Shown: positions 1 through 6,411, counted from the first letter of the stretch. The stretch is DNA of 7,459 bases from Bifidobacteriaceae bacterium (GCA_031256885.1 JAIRPS010000092.1:1-7459); one strand, 5' to 3'. Made by a program: numbers and translations. The notes: a model not told the origin generated them from the sequence alone.

Positions 1-113
1 TCATTGTCGCAACATCCACCAGCAATGGCCGCCAAACTTGGAAAGTTGAAACCAGCGGCATCAGCTACGGCGAATGGCAAACTCAACAAATTGAACAAGA
101 CAGCAACGAGTAA
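1..113 (+). CDS. C-terminal end of an unidentified protein (partial)
   Basis: An open frame enters from the left edge (first full codon at base 3) and ends at a TAA at 111-113, giving 36 residues. The tail is polar, rich in Gln, Ser, Thr and Glu, with two Trp (TWKVETSGISYGEW near its middle), and ends DSNE. There is no membrane segment in the visible part and I recognise no family. The codon choice resembles the neighbouring genes, and the frame stops just before a hairpin and a convergent tRNA, which is what a real gene end would look like. With so little sequence it could still be a chance open frame. Confidence 0.5.
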   Translation, partial: IVATSTSNGRQTWKVETSGISYGEWQTQQIEQDSNE

Positions 114-131
114 CAGTTCAGCGCACGGGTT

Positions 132-158
132 GTTTCGCTAAAAGGCACTTAGCTAAAC
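132..158. terminator. Hairpin between convergent gene end and tRNA, possible U-less terminator
   Basis: GTTTCGCTA (132-140) pairs with TAGCTAAAC (150-158) with one mismatch and a 9-base loop. It lies 19 bases after the stop of the upstream plus-strand frame and 46 bases past the 3' end of the minus-strand tRNA, so it could end transcription from both sides. No T tract follows on either strand, so a classic intrinsic terminator is not shown. The role is inferred from position. Confidence 0.35.
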
Positions 159-203
159 CTGCTCACGCCGAACACCAATCCACCCCGGGCTGGCCAGCGA
201 CCG

Positions 204-274
204 AGCGGGTGACGGGAATCGAACCCGCACTGTCAGCTTGGGAAGCTGATGTTCTACCATTGAACTACACCCGC
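204..274 (-). tRNA. tRNA-Gly (anticodon CCC)
   Basis: The minus strand folds into a full 71-base cloverleaf. The acceptor stem GCGGGTG pairs with CACCCGC, with T as discriminator. The D arm is GTTC/GAAC with loop AATGGTA. The anticodon stem TCAGC/GCTGA encloses the loop TTCCCAA, so the anticodon is CCC, reading GGG. The T arm is GCGGG/CCCGT with loop TTCGATT. The 3' CCA is not encoded (the next bases are CGG), so it must be added by the CCA-adding enzyme. Upstream on the minus strand, TTGTCG (336-341) and TATGCT (316-321) resemble promoter boxes, but the 14-base spacing is short and I do not call a promoter. Confidence 0.96.
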
Positions 275-379
275 ATGTTTAGCTGAACTTTTCAAGGCAG
301 CCAAACTTGGTTTAGAGCATACCGCAGTCGGCAGGCGACAACCGGCTAACAAGTTCCAGCAGTCGCCAAAACAATGTTC

Positions 380-1306
380 TCAACTGGCCACAGTCAGGCT
401 GAAGCTGGCTGTCTTGGTTTCGCCAGGCTCCAACACAAACACGCCATGACCTGGCACACCTCGTTCATAAAGGGAAAAACCATCATTGGCGTTGGTCACC
501 GGTTCAACGGCAAAACACCCTTGACTGGCTGGCGGCACATAAAGCACCACGCAGCTAAACAACGGATCGGTAGCCAGTTGAATCTCCCGCCGCGAGCGCG
601 GATAGAACAAGCGAATTGGCTGGTCAGCGTCACGGCTGGTCAAACAATCGTCAATCAACTGAGAACCAAGGGGACGCATTGCCTGAAAATCGAGCCGTGG
701 CTCCAAAGCAACTGGCGGTCCGTCTGGCAAATGGTTGTGCAGACGGAAAGCAGCAGCTGCGGGAATCTGCAAACGCACTTCATCATTGGCGCCCGCTAAG
801 GTCCGTTGAAAATAGGGATGATGCCCAAACCCCGCTGGGAAAGCCTGATCAGATGTGTTAGTTAGACTTGTCAGCACAGTGAAAACCCGCCCTGACACGG
901 CGTAACGTAAATCGGCGCGGAAGGTCCACGGCCAGTTTGCGCCAACCACCGAAGCCGAATCGAAAAGCAAATCACAAGCAGCCGAATCATACCTCACCAC
1001 CTGCCAGGAAAACTCAGCTGCCGTACCGTGGATAGCATTGATTTGCTGCTCATTTTTACGTAACTGCCAACTACCGCCATCGAACCGCAACAAACCATCT
1101 CGAATCCGGTTTGACCAGGGAATAAGCACATATGAACTGCATTGTTTGGCCAAGCCGCGCCGCTCAAAAGGGGTTGGTCGCAGCAAGTCAACCCAACCGT
1201 CATCGTCAGCAATTTGACCAAAGGCAAGGGATGCGCCCACCTCAGGCAGAACGCCCAAGCGCCAGTGTTCGCTACCTAATGTCAAAAGATTGTTGGCCGC
1301 ACTCAT
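380..1306 (-). CDS. Aldose 1-epimerase (mutarotase) family protein
   Basis: This 308-residue protein belongs to the galactose mutarotase-like fold, whose members interconvert alpha and beta anomers of sugars or sugar phosphates in the cytoplasm. Visible landmarks in family order are the NRIRDG segment (66-71), INAIHG with His93, the FGHHPYF block with His162/His163, an Asp-Asp at 219-220 in LIDDCLT, and [10 protein letters not shown] with Glu268 near the end. The two His positions, the Asp and the C-terminal Glu match the catalytic pattern of the family. Length is typical of the shorter bacterial epimerase-like branch rather than classical GalM (about 340), so the true sugar is uncertain. The ATG is well supported: AGGAGA lies four bases upstream (1311-1316). 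The gene is divergent from dcd across 73 bases. No sugar transporter or catabolic gene is nearby to suggest a substrate. Confidence 0.9.
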   Translation of the reverse strand: MSAANNLLTLGSEHWRLGVLPEVGASLAFGQIADDDGWVDLLRPTPFERRGLAKQCSSYVLIPWSNRIRDGLLRFDGGSWQLRKNEQQINAIHGTAAEFSWQVVRYDSAACDLLFDSASVVGANWPWTFRADLRYAVSGRVFTVLTSLTNTSDQAFPAGFGHHPYFQRTLAGANDEVRLQIPAAAAFRLHNHLPDGPPVALEPRLDFQAMRPLGSQLIDDCLTSRDADQPIRLFYPRSRREIQLATDPLFSCVVLYVPPASQGCFAVEPVTNANDGFSLYERGVPGHGVFVLEPGETKTASFSLTVAS

Positions 1307-1331
1307 TTTGTCTCCTCGTTCACAAAGCCAG

Positions 1332-1360
1332 CTATTTGCGCACCTACCCTACCGTGCCAA
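1332..1360 (-). promoter_or_regulatory. Possible promoter of the epimerase gene
   Basis: On the minus strand TTGGCA (1355-1360, five of six to TTGACA) is followed after 17 bases by AAATAG (1332-1337), a poor -10. The -35 is good and the position upstream of the ribosome binding site is right, but the weak -10 keeps confidence low. Confidence 0.25.
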
Positions 1361-1374
1361 CTGCCGCTACGGTA
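1350..1374. repeat. Short inverted repeat in the epimerase/dcd divergent region
   Basis: TACCGT (1350-1355) and ACGGTA (1369-1374) form a perfect 6-base inverted repeat separated by 13 bases. The right arm overlaps the proposed dcd -10 and the left arm touches the proposed epimerase -35 at base 1355, a layout expected of a shared operator. Six-base arms also arise by chance, so regulation is only a suggestion. Confidence 0.25.
1368..1373 (+). promoter_or_regulatory. Candidate -10 element for a leaderless dcd transcript
   Basis: TACGGT fits the TANNNT form of actinobacterial -10 elements and ends exactly six bases before the dcd ATG, so transcription would begin at or next to the start codon. 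No Shine-Dalgarno sequence lies upstream of that ATG, which agrees with leaderless translation. No good -35 is visible at 16-18 bases. Confidence 0.4.
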
Positions 1375-1379
1375 TCTCT

Positions 1380-1958
1380 ATGCTACTTTCCGACCGCGAG
1401 ATCCTTGCCGCGATTGAGCAAGGCCAGGTTCAGCTTGACCCATGGGACGCTTCAATGCTCCAGCCTTCCAGCATTGACGTGCGCCTTGACCGGTATTTCC
1501 GGCTCTTTGACAACCATTGCTACGCGGTGATTGACCCAGCCGAGCAGCAACCTGACCTCACCAGACTGGTCAGCAAAGAACCTAATGAACCCTTTATTTT
1601 GCATCCGGGTGAGTTTGTGCTTGGCAGCACCTATGAGCAAGTCGCTATACCCGACGATTTAGCGGCTCGTTTGGAAGGCAAAAGTTCACTTGGTCGGCTT
1701 GGCTTGCTGACGCATTCAACAGCCGGCTTCATTGACCCGGGCTTTGTTGGGCATGTCACCCTGGAGCTAGCCAATGTGGCAACCTTGCCAATCAAACTTT
1801 GGCCGGGCATGAAAATTGGTCAAATGTGTTTCTTCCGTTTGTCGAGCCGCGCCGCTAAACCGTACGGCAAGGGGGCTACCGGGTCGCGCTACCAAAATCA
1901 GCGCGGCCCAACCGCTTCACGCTCGTGGCAAGGGTTTTCGCGCACGGAAATCCCCTAG
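1380..1958 (+). CDS. dcd: dCTP deaminase, dUMP-forming (bifunctional type)
   Basis: This 192-residue homotrimeric-type enzyme converts dCTP to the dUMP needed for dTMP synthesis. Family landmarks are [10 protein letters not shown] (28-37), [12 protein letters not shown] (75-86), [22 protein letters not shown] (101-122) and GHVTLEL with the catalytic Glu129, then the C-terminal lid [15 protein letters not shown] (168-182). The whole sequence follows the Mycobacterium-type enzyme (for example [25 protein letters not shown]) and not the E. coli deaminase, so by family knowledge it probably performs deamination and diphosphatase steps together, giving dUMP. The frame is open 30 codons further upstream, but family proteins begin MLLSDR, so the ATG at 1380 is preferred. 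No Shine-Dalgarno site precedes it. The next gene starts one base after the TAG, implying co-transcription. Confidence 0.97.
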   Translation: MLLSDREILAAIEQGQVQLDPWDASMLQPSSIDVRLDRYFRLFDNHCYAVIDPAEQQPDLTRLVSKEPNEPFILHPGEFVLGSTYEQVAIPDDLAARLEGKSSLGRLGLLTHSTAGFIDPGFVGHVTLELANVATLPIKLWPGMKIGQMCFFRLSSRAAKPYGKGATGSRYQNQRGPTASRSWQGFSRTEIP

Positions 1959-1959
1959 C

Positions 1960-2931
1960 ATGGTTGCTGCCGCCTCGCCGCCCGCTGCCGCCAATTCGCC
2001 CGCTGACGCCAATTCGCCCGATGACGCCAGTTTGCTTGCCTTGACCGCCACCCAAATCCGTGGGCACCATCTTTTGGCTACGCCCGCTTTGGTTGCGCCC
2101 AAGGATTTGCGCACTTTAGCCCAAACACGTTGGCCCGGCGCACTATTGCGGGATGACGGCACTTTGCAACTGAGCCGCTACTCCTGGTTGGCTAAACCGT
2201 TGAGCTTGGCTTTTTCGTTGGCACGTTGGCTTGGTTTGACCGCTGATCTGCATTTTGTTTACTTAGTCAACACGTTGACGGAACGTGGCGATCCGCCGTT
2301 TCCTGGTTCACTGGATCCCACTGGTATTGCCCGGGCCTTTCCTGATGCCTTACCTGTCCGTGAAGAAGAGCGCGTTCTGGAATGGCTGGTGGCGGTGGCT
2401 CGACGGTTGGGTGGTGCGCTGCGGTTTGACCCGTCCGGCTTAGTGGTGCGACCGGATCGTTATGCGGCGATTGATTTGACGCTTTATTCGGACCGTTGGC
2501 TTGATCCGGTTTGGTTGAACGATTTAGTCAAAGGTATTCACCCGGCTTTTCGCTTGGCCACTGCGTTAACTGAATGGGCGGGGCCAGTCAACCAACATGA
2601 TTTAGCGGCTTTGGCAGCGCCGCCAACGCTTGACGGCTATGCCGCGCAGGCTGATCTTGGGCCAGGTGGCCGTGTCATCATTGAGGTCAGTGCTCTGCCG
2701 CAGCCACCTGTCGGTTTGCGCGGCTTGGTTTGGGCGGGTGAGGGTGTGGTCAGTTATGCCCTGCACTGGATTCCCGTTGTCCCGGAACAACTTTTGGTAG
2801 AGCTACCTGACCCGACTCATCAAGCTGCCCAACGCACGGCTGCCGGTTTGCTGATGCAGCTGGCCACCGCTTTGCGACAAGTGGTTGGCGGGGTGCTGCT
2901 TGATCAGGATGGTTTTGTGGCGGTCAGCTGA
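1960..2931 (+). CDS. Unknown 323-residue protein co-transcribed with dcd
   Basis: I do not recognise a family with certainty. The ATG follows the dcd TAG by one base, and a weak GGAAA lies ten bases upstream. An Ala/Ser/Pro/Asp-rich tail (about 1-25), partly made by an 18-base tandem duplication, is followed by what looks like one soluble, folded alpha/beta protein. It is rich in Trp, Leu and Arg, with segments such as HFVYLVNTLTERGDPPFPGS (98-117), EEERVLEWLVAVARRLGGALRF (135-156), DLTLYSDRWLDPVWL (172-186) and GGRVIIEVSAL (236-246). There is no signal peptide, membrane helix, metal motif or nucleotide-binding loop that I can point to. The frame is open further upstream inside dcd (to 1816), but that would overlap a conserved gene. 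A TTG at 2032 is another possible start and would remove the repeat region. Position suggests, but does not prove, a link with nucleotide metabolism. Confidence 0.8.
   Translation: MVAAASPPAAANSPADANSPDDASLLALTATQIRGHHLLATPALVAPKDLRTLAQTRWPGALLRDDGTLQLSRYSWLAKPLSLAFSLARWLGLTADLHFVYLVNTLTERGDPPFPGSLDPTGIARAFPDALPVREEERVLEWLVAVARRLGGALRFDPSGLVVRPDRYAAIDLTLYSDRWLDPVWLNDLVKGIHPAFRLATALTEWAGPVNQHDLAALAAPPTLDGYAAQADLGPGGRVIIEVSALPQPPVGLRGLVWAGEGVVSYALHWIPVVPEQLLVELPDPTHQAAQRTAAGLLMQLATALRQVVGGVLLDQDGFVAVS
1990..2025 (+). repeat. 18-base tandem duplication in the unknown gene
   Basis: Two adjacent 18-base units (1990-2007 and 2008-2025) differ at one base and encode ANSPAD and ANSPDD. The copies keep the reading frame and lengthen a low-complexity N-terminal tail. 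Near identity at the DNA level suggests a recent slippage event. Confidence 0.85.
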
Positions 2932-2946
2932 TTGCTGGCTGTTTTT
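2922..2946 (+). terminator. Probable intrinsic terminator after the dcd operon
   Basis: GGTCAGC (2922-2928) pairs with GCTGGCT (2934-2940) through seven pairs including two G-T wobbles, with loop TGATT, and is followed by G and five T (2942-2946). The plus-strand TGA stop (2929-2931) lies in the loop. The T tract forms part of the TAA stop of the convergent minus-strand gene. The stem is only moderately stable. Confidence 0.5.
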
Positions 2947-3190
2947 AGGCCGAGCGGGCGGCTTTGCGTCGTTTGGCATGACGAGTGGCCATGGTGTGCG
3001 CCACTGCTGCTGTGCCGGCTGCCAGACCGGCAAATGCCACTGCACTTGTGCTGGGTGTTGCCAGATCTTCGGGGTCGTGCGGTGGATCAGTTTTCATGGC
3101 GAAACGCCACAATGCGTTGAGCAGTCTGGTGGCCACAAAACCGGCCACCATTGTCACTGCTATGCGGTAAACCCTGCCTTGAATATCCAT
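2945..3190 (-). CDS. DUF4235 small membrane protein
   Basis: This 81-residue protein has two predicted membrane helices (about 7-27 and 48-68) separated by a charged, proline-rich loop MKTDPPHDPEDLATPSTS, and a strongly basic tail (RHAKRRKAARSA). The PP-DPED loop between two helices, with a Trp just before it, is the usual look of DUF4235, an actinobacterial family with no known function. By the positive-inside rule the basic C-terminus is probably cytoplasmic. A purine-rich AGGAAGG precedes the ATG by about nine bases. It sits 35 bases after the HMA gene on the same strand and is probably the last gene of that transcript. It ends head to head with the dcd operon, with 13 bases between the two stops. 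Confidence 0.85.
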   Translation of the reverse strand: MDIQGRVYRIAVTMVAGFVATRLLNALWRFAMKTDPPHDPEDLATPSTSAVAFAGLAAGTAAVAHTMATRHAKRRKAARSA

Positions 3191-3225
3191 GTTTCTCGCC
3201 TTCCTGGGAACTGGCCGCCTCCAGC

Positions 3226-3444
3226 CTACTTCACATCGGCTAGTTGATAGCCGGCTTCATCAACCACCTGTGCCACCGTTTCGGTAGGCAACAACGCTGA
3301 GGATGTGACTTTGACTTGGGAAACACCGCCGCTGACCAGTTTGACGCTGACGGACTTGACTTCCGGTATGGCGGCAAACGCTTCGGTAACCGATTTAACG
3401 CAATGTTTGCAGGTCAGACCAGACAGTTGGTAGATCGTTTTCAT
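3226..3444 (-). CDS. Heavy-metal-associated (HMA) domain protein, CopZ-like copper chaperone
   Basis: This 72-residue single-domain protein has the ferredoxin-like HMA fold, which binds Cu(I) (or another soft metal) through two cysteines and passes it to a partner such as a P-type ATPase. The metal loop is GLTCKHC (9-15) with Cys12 and Cys15. The usual Met of GMTCxxC is Leu here. The rest fits the fold: an AFAAIPEVKSVSVKL strand-turn (22-36), VSQVKVTSS (41-49) and the closing EAGYQLADV (63-71). The start is strong, with GGAGG four bases before the ATG, inside the end of purB. The ATG overlaps the purB TGA as ATGA, so translation is probably coupled. No copper ATPase or CsoR-type regulator is in the window, so the partner is unknown. 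Confidence 0.92.
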   Translation of the reverse strand: MKTIYQLSGLTCKHCVKSVTEAFAAIPEVKSVSVKLVSGGVSQVKVTSSALLPTETVAQVVDEAGYQLADVK

Positions 3445-4892
3445 GTTTCCTCCTTGGGTGGTAAGTATTGGCGCACTAATTGGCCAGCTAACCCAGTGTA
3501 GGTATCAGGTGTCAGTTCTAAAAGACGATCAGCGACATCCTGCGGTAAAGCTAAACTGCTGATGAAGCTGGATATTTCTGCCTTGCCAATGCGTTTGCCG
3601 CGGCTGAAGTCTTTCAAACGTTCGTAGGGGTTATTGAAACCTGGCCGGCCTGTCACCGCCACTGCACGCATGGCCGACTGAATCGGTTCGGTCAGTACTT
3701 CCCAATTGGTGTCAAGGTCAGCCAGCATGGCGGCGGTGTCAACATCTAAACCAGCCAGGCCGCGTGACAGATTGTCCAGGGCGAGCATTGAATGGCCAAA
3801 GGCCACGCCAATGTTGCGTTGGCTGGTTGAATCGGTCAGATCACGTTGCATGCGTGATGTCACCAAGGTGGCTGCCAGGGTGTCGAACAGGCTGGCTGAG
3901 ATTTCAAGGTTGGCTTCCGCGTTTTCAAAACGAATCGGGTTGACCTTGTGCGGCATTGTCGAAGAGCCGACGGTGCCTTGGCCGCGAGCTTGCCGAAAAT
4001 AACCTAAAGAGATGTATGTCCAGATGTCTGTGGCGAGGTTGTGCGCAATCCGGCCAAAACGGGAAAGGTCGGCATACAGCTCAGCTTGCCAATCATGCGA
4101 GTCGAGTTGCGTGGTGAGCGGGTGCCAAGTCAACCCCAAATGTTCCACAAAACTGCGCGCCACCGTTGGCCAATCAGTTGTTGGCACTGCCACCACCAGT
4201 GCTCCATAGGTGCCAGTTGCACCGCTGATTTTGCCCAGAAAACAAGTTTGGTCAATCCTGTCCAACTGACGCTTCAACCGGTAAGCGAAAACTGCTAGTT
4301 CTTTACCCAAAGTGGTTGGGGTGGCTGGTTGACCATGTGTGCGCGCCAACATTGGCTGATCAGCATAGGCACTAGCCAGATCAATCAGCTGATTGATCAG
4401 TGTTTGGGCCAGTGGCCGCCAGGCGCGCTGCAACCCGTCACGAACCATCAGCCCATAAGCCAGGTTGTTGACATCTTCTGAAGTCAAACCGAAGTGGATC
4501 GCTTCAGCTATGCCTGGTTGGGACAGTGCCGGTGGGCAGCTGGGACTATCTAAACGCCGCTGCAGAAAATACTCAACCGCTTTGACATCATGGACGGTTT
4601 GCTGTTCGATTCCCGCCAACTCGGCAATTTCGGCGCTGGCGAATGTTGCCGCAATCGCCTTGAGGAAGTCCACACACTCTTCAGTTAACTGCGGCAAACC
4701 AGGCAACGCACCCGTGGCTGCCAGGTGGATGATCCATTCAACCTCAACCTGCAAGCGAGCGCGGTTCAATGCCGGTTCAGAAAAGAAGTCAACCAGAGAC
4801 TTGACTACCGACCGGTACCGCCCATCCAAAGGACCTAGGGCGATTGGCGGGGTTAGTTCAGACAGACCAGTACTCGTTGGTAGAAAGGGCAC
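3441..4892 (-). CDS. purB: Adenylosuccinate lyase
   Basis: The 483-residue enzyme of the fumarase/aspartase superfamily releases fumarate from SAICAR and from adenylosuccinate, acting in both IMP synthesis and AMP formation. It follows the longer E. coli-type PurB along its whole length: PLDGRY (21-26), QQTVHDVKAVEYFL (97-110), FGLTSEDVNN (134-143), RTHGQPATP with His186 (184-192), GKISGATGTYG (220-230), the mobile signature loop GSSTMPHKVNP with its catalytic serine (309-319), RDLTDST (350-356), NWEVLTEPIQ (396-405) and SRGKR (430-434). The start is GTG, and an in-frame TGA 15 bases upstream leaves no earlier choice. About 20 residues before PLDGRY fits the family. No clear Shine-Dalgarno site precedes it. 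It is followed by the overlapping HMA gene. Confidence 0.98.
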   Translation of the reverse strand: MPFLPTSTGLSELTPPIALGPLDGRYRSVVKSLVDFFSEPALNRARLQVEVEWIIHLAATGALPGLPQLTEECVDFLKAIAATFASAEIAELAGIEQQTVHDVKAVEYFLQRRLDSPSCPPALSQPGIAEAIHFGLTSEDVNNLAYGLMVRDGLQRAWRPLAQTLINQLIDLASAYADQPMLARTHGQPATPTTLGKELAVFAYRLKRQLDRIDQTCFLGKISGATGTYGALVVAVPTTDWPTVARSFVEHLGLTWHPLTTQLDSHDWQAELYADLSRFGRIAHNLATDIWTYISLGYFRQARGQGTVGSSTMPHKVNPIRFENAEANLEISASLFDTLAATLVTSRMQRDLTDSTSQRNIGVAFGHSMLALDNLSRGLAGLDVDTAAMLADLDTNWEVLTEPIQSAMRAVAVTGRPGFNNPYERLKDFSRGKRIGKAEISSFISSLALPQDVADRLLELTPDTYTGLAGQLVRQYLPPKEET

Positions 4893-4935
4893 GGCACTAG
4901 TCTGCCATCATTTGGCCAGCTTGGTGACCCAAACA

Positions 4936-4964
4936 ACCGTCAAGCAACTAGTTCCACCTGTCAA
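4936..4964 (-). promoter_or_regulatory. Candidate promoter for purB
   Basis: In the 82-base gap before purB the minus strand carries a perfect -35 TTGACA (4959-4964), followed after 17 bases by GACGGT (4936-4941), which keeps the A2 and T6 of a -10. Transcription would start near 4929, about 37 bases before the GTG. This would let purB and the genes after it be expressed separately from the upstream genes. The -10 is weak. Confidence 0.4.
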
Positions 4965-4974
4965 TTGCTGCACA

Positions 4975-6399
4975 TTAATGCCCAACTGGCCAGCGGCGCA
5001 ACCACCAGCGTAAACCTGACAAAACCAGGCCAGCCGCCAAAGCAGCAGTTCCCAAAGCCGTCAAGGCAGCGGCAATGGTTGTGATCAGTTGACCGCTAAG
5101 CAAGCCTGTCAAAGCAAAACCGCTCAGCGTCAACACCAACCCAACCACCCATAACCAAACAATCCAAGGGTTGCTGGTTGCCAGATTAACGCTGGTGGCC
5201 AGCACTTGGCTTGGTGTGGCGGCGGCAACGCCCGAAACCTCCGGTGTGGTTGTCAAATCAGTTGGCGATATGTCCGCAGGATTGCTGATTGTTTCAGTAA
5301 AACCAGTGGGCTCAGCTGTGTCATCTGGCCAGTATTCGGTTTGCGGCGCTGCTGCTTCCGCTGGAGTAGCTGGCTCATCTAAGGTGGCTGGTACTGCCGC
5401 CGCAACCGGTTCAGCCGCTGGCAGTTCTACCCGCCAAGCAACGGCTGGTTGCTCCACAGCTGGCGCGACTGGTTCCAAGCCAGTTGGCTGAGCTGTGTCA
5501 GCGTTGGCTGGTTCGGTCGCAGCAGCACCAAATAGGGGCGCGGCTGATTCGCCGTCCCAGGGCCAGCCGCTGGTTGTATTGTCTGCTAATCCGTCAAAAG
5601 CTGGCGGTGCTGGTGCTGGCACCGGAGCAGGCGGTGGGCTGGCAGGCATGGCGGGTGGGTGGTAATGCGCAGTTGGTGTAGGCACAGGGCTGGCTGCCAC
5701 TGGCGGCGTACTCGCCCGAACCACTGCCGGATCATAATTTGGCTGGTCAACCTGCCCACTGACCGCCTGTGGTGGAGCTAAGGTAAACGGCGGTAAAGCA
5801 GTTTGTGTATCGGATTCACCTAAGGGCTTACCCGCATGCACTACCGCTGACGGGAACAGTCGCGGCGCAGCCCCAACCGAACGGCGTGGCGCAGCGGCAA
5901 GGTTCGCAGCGGGCATTTGACTGGCCGCACTGGCCGGACCTGGCACCGGTTCGGGTTGTTGAGCTGCGCCAACTGGCCGGTCTGGCCGCTGTGGTGGCAA
6001 ACTGCTACTGGGTTGAAAACTTGGTGGCTGGTCAAGCCGACCAGGCTGCTCGTTAGGCGCGGGTGGGGCTGGCGCAAACGACGGCGGCTGCTGCGCTGGC
6101 CTGACCGTTTGTTCAGTTAGATGTGTTGGCTCAAACCGTGGCGGTGGCACTTCCTGGGCGGTTGGGCGAGCCGCTGGCTCAAAAGAGGGTGGGCGCACCG
6201 AACTGGCTGTGGAAAGGGGCAATAAGTTGGGGCGCGGCCTAACCGTCGGTTGGTAAGCCTGCCCTACCGGTGACGCACTGGCATAGTCAGCGTGCGGCGG
6301 GGAGGCCAGGGGATCAGGGTTGTCATCGGTAGTTGGCCAGTCAACGGCAGGTTGGCCGGTTCCCGATGAGTCAAAAGGCGGAGGTGGTACCTGGCTCAT
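4975..6399 (-). CDS. Proline/alanine-rich protein with two C-terminal membrane segments
   Basis: This 474-residue protein is of unknown function. Residues 1-410 are low-complexity, rich in Pro, Ala, Gln, Thr and Ser, and presumably disordered. They carry the short repeat PP[SR]FxP at 70-75, 86-91, 105-110 and 125-130, with a related PPPPFD at 5-10, and a proline-dense stretch at 248-267 (HPPAMPASPPPAPVPAPAP). Acidic, alanine-rich sequence fills about 297-370. Two hydrophobic helices follow (about 412-434 and 438-462), then a basic tail RWWLRRWPVGH. There is no signal peptide, so by the positive-inside rule both the long N-terminal arm and the short tail are probably cytoplasmic. The ATG at 6399 has no Shine-Dalgarno site. 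A TAGCGT six bases upstream suggests a leaderless message. It lies 54 bases after the fructosamine-kinase-like gene. Such tails often recruit partners, but no partner can be named. Confidence 0.85.
   Translation of the reverse strand: MSQVPPPPFDSSGTGQPAVDWPTTDDNPDPLASPPHADYASASPVGQAYQPTVRPRPNLLPLSTASSVRPPSFEPAARPTAQEVPPPRFEPTHLTEQTVRPAQQPPSFAPAPPAPNEQPGRLDQPPSFQPSSSLPPQRPDRPVGAAQQPEPVPGPASAASQMPAANLAAAPRRSVGAAPRLFPSAVVHAGKPLGESDTQTALPPFTLAPPQAVSGQVDQPNYDPAVVRASTPPVAASPVPTPTAHYHPPAMPASPPPAPVPAPAPPAFDGLADNTTSGWPWDGESAAPLFGAAATEPANADTAQPTGLEPVAPAVEQPAVAWRVELPAAEPVAAAVPATLDEPATPAEAAAPQTEYWPDDTAEPTGFTETISNPADISPTDLTTTPEVSGVAAATPSQVLATSVNLATSNPWIVWLWVVGLVLTLSGFALTGLLSGQLITTIAAALTALGTAALAAGLVLSGLRWWLRRWPVGH
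6010..6192 (-). repeat. Coding repeat PP[SR]FxP, four copies
   Basis: Four degenerate copies (PPSFEP, PPRFEP, PPSFAP, PPSFQP) occur 16, 19 and 20 residues apart in the N-terminal arm of the proline-rich protein. The linkers between them differ, so the motif and not a long DNA unit is conserved. This argues for selection on a short binding motif more than for recent slippage. Confidence 0.7.
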
Positions 6400-6405
6400 A
6401 AGACC

Positions 6406-6411
6406 ACGCTA
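6406..6411 (-). promoter_or_regulatory. Candidate -10 for a leaderless transcript of the proline-rich gene
   Basis: On the minus strand TAGCGT (TANNNT type) ends exactly six bases before the ATG, the same geometry as at dcd. No ribosome binding site is present. No recognisable -35 lies 16-18 bases further upstream, so this rests on the -10 and spacing alone. Confidence 0.35.

Noticed and set aside
316..341. TTGTCG/TATGCT as the tRNA promoter
   Set aside because: The 14-base spacing is too short for a normal sigma-70-type promoter, so it is mentioned only under the tRNA.
334..367. GGCGAC/GTCGCC hairpin as terminator of the epimerase gene
   Set aside because: Six-base arms are 22 bases apart and the T run is on the wrong side for minus-strand transcription.
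374..799. Open frame opposite the epimerase gene
   Set aside because: It lies wholly antisense to a conserved protein with all family motifs, has no ribosome-binding site or recognisable domain, and reads as a shadow frame.
2945..4892. A copper-resistance operon built from the HMA and DUF4235 genes
   Set aside because: There is no copper ATPase, oxidase or CsoR-like regulator, and DUF4235 has no known metal role. Only gene order supports it.
4465..5013. 182-codon open frame opposite purB and the following gap
   Set aside because: Antisense to conserved PurB sequence, with unnatural composition (many Ser, Cys and Arg) and no motif.
5171..5491. Gly/Ala/Ser/Val-rich frame opposite the proline-rich gene
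   Set aside because: It is the complement of a Pro/Ala-rich coding stretch, which automatically gives Gly/Ala/Ser-rich open frames.
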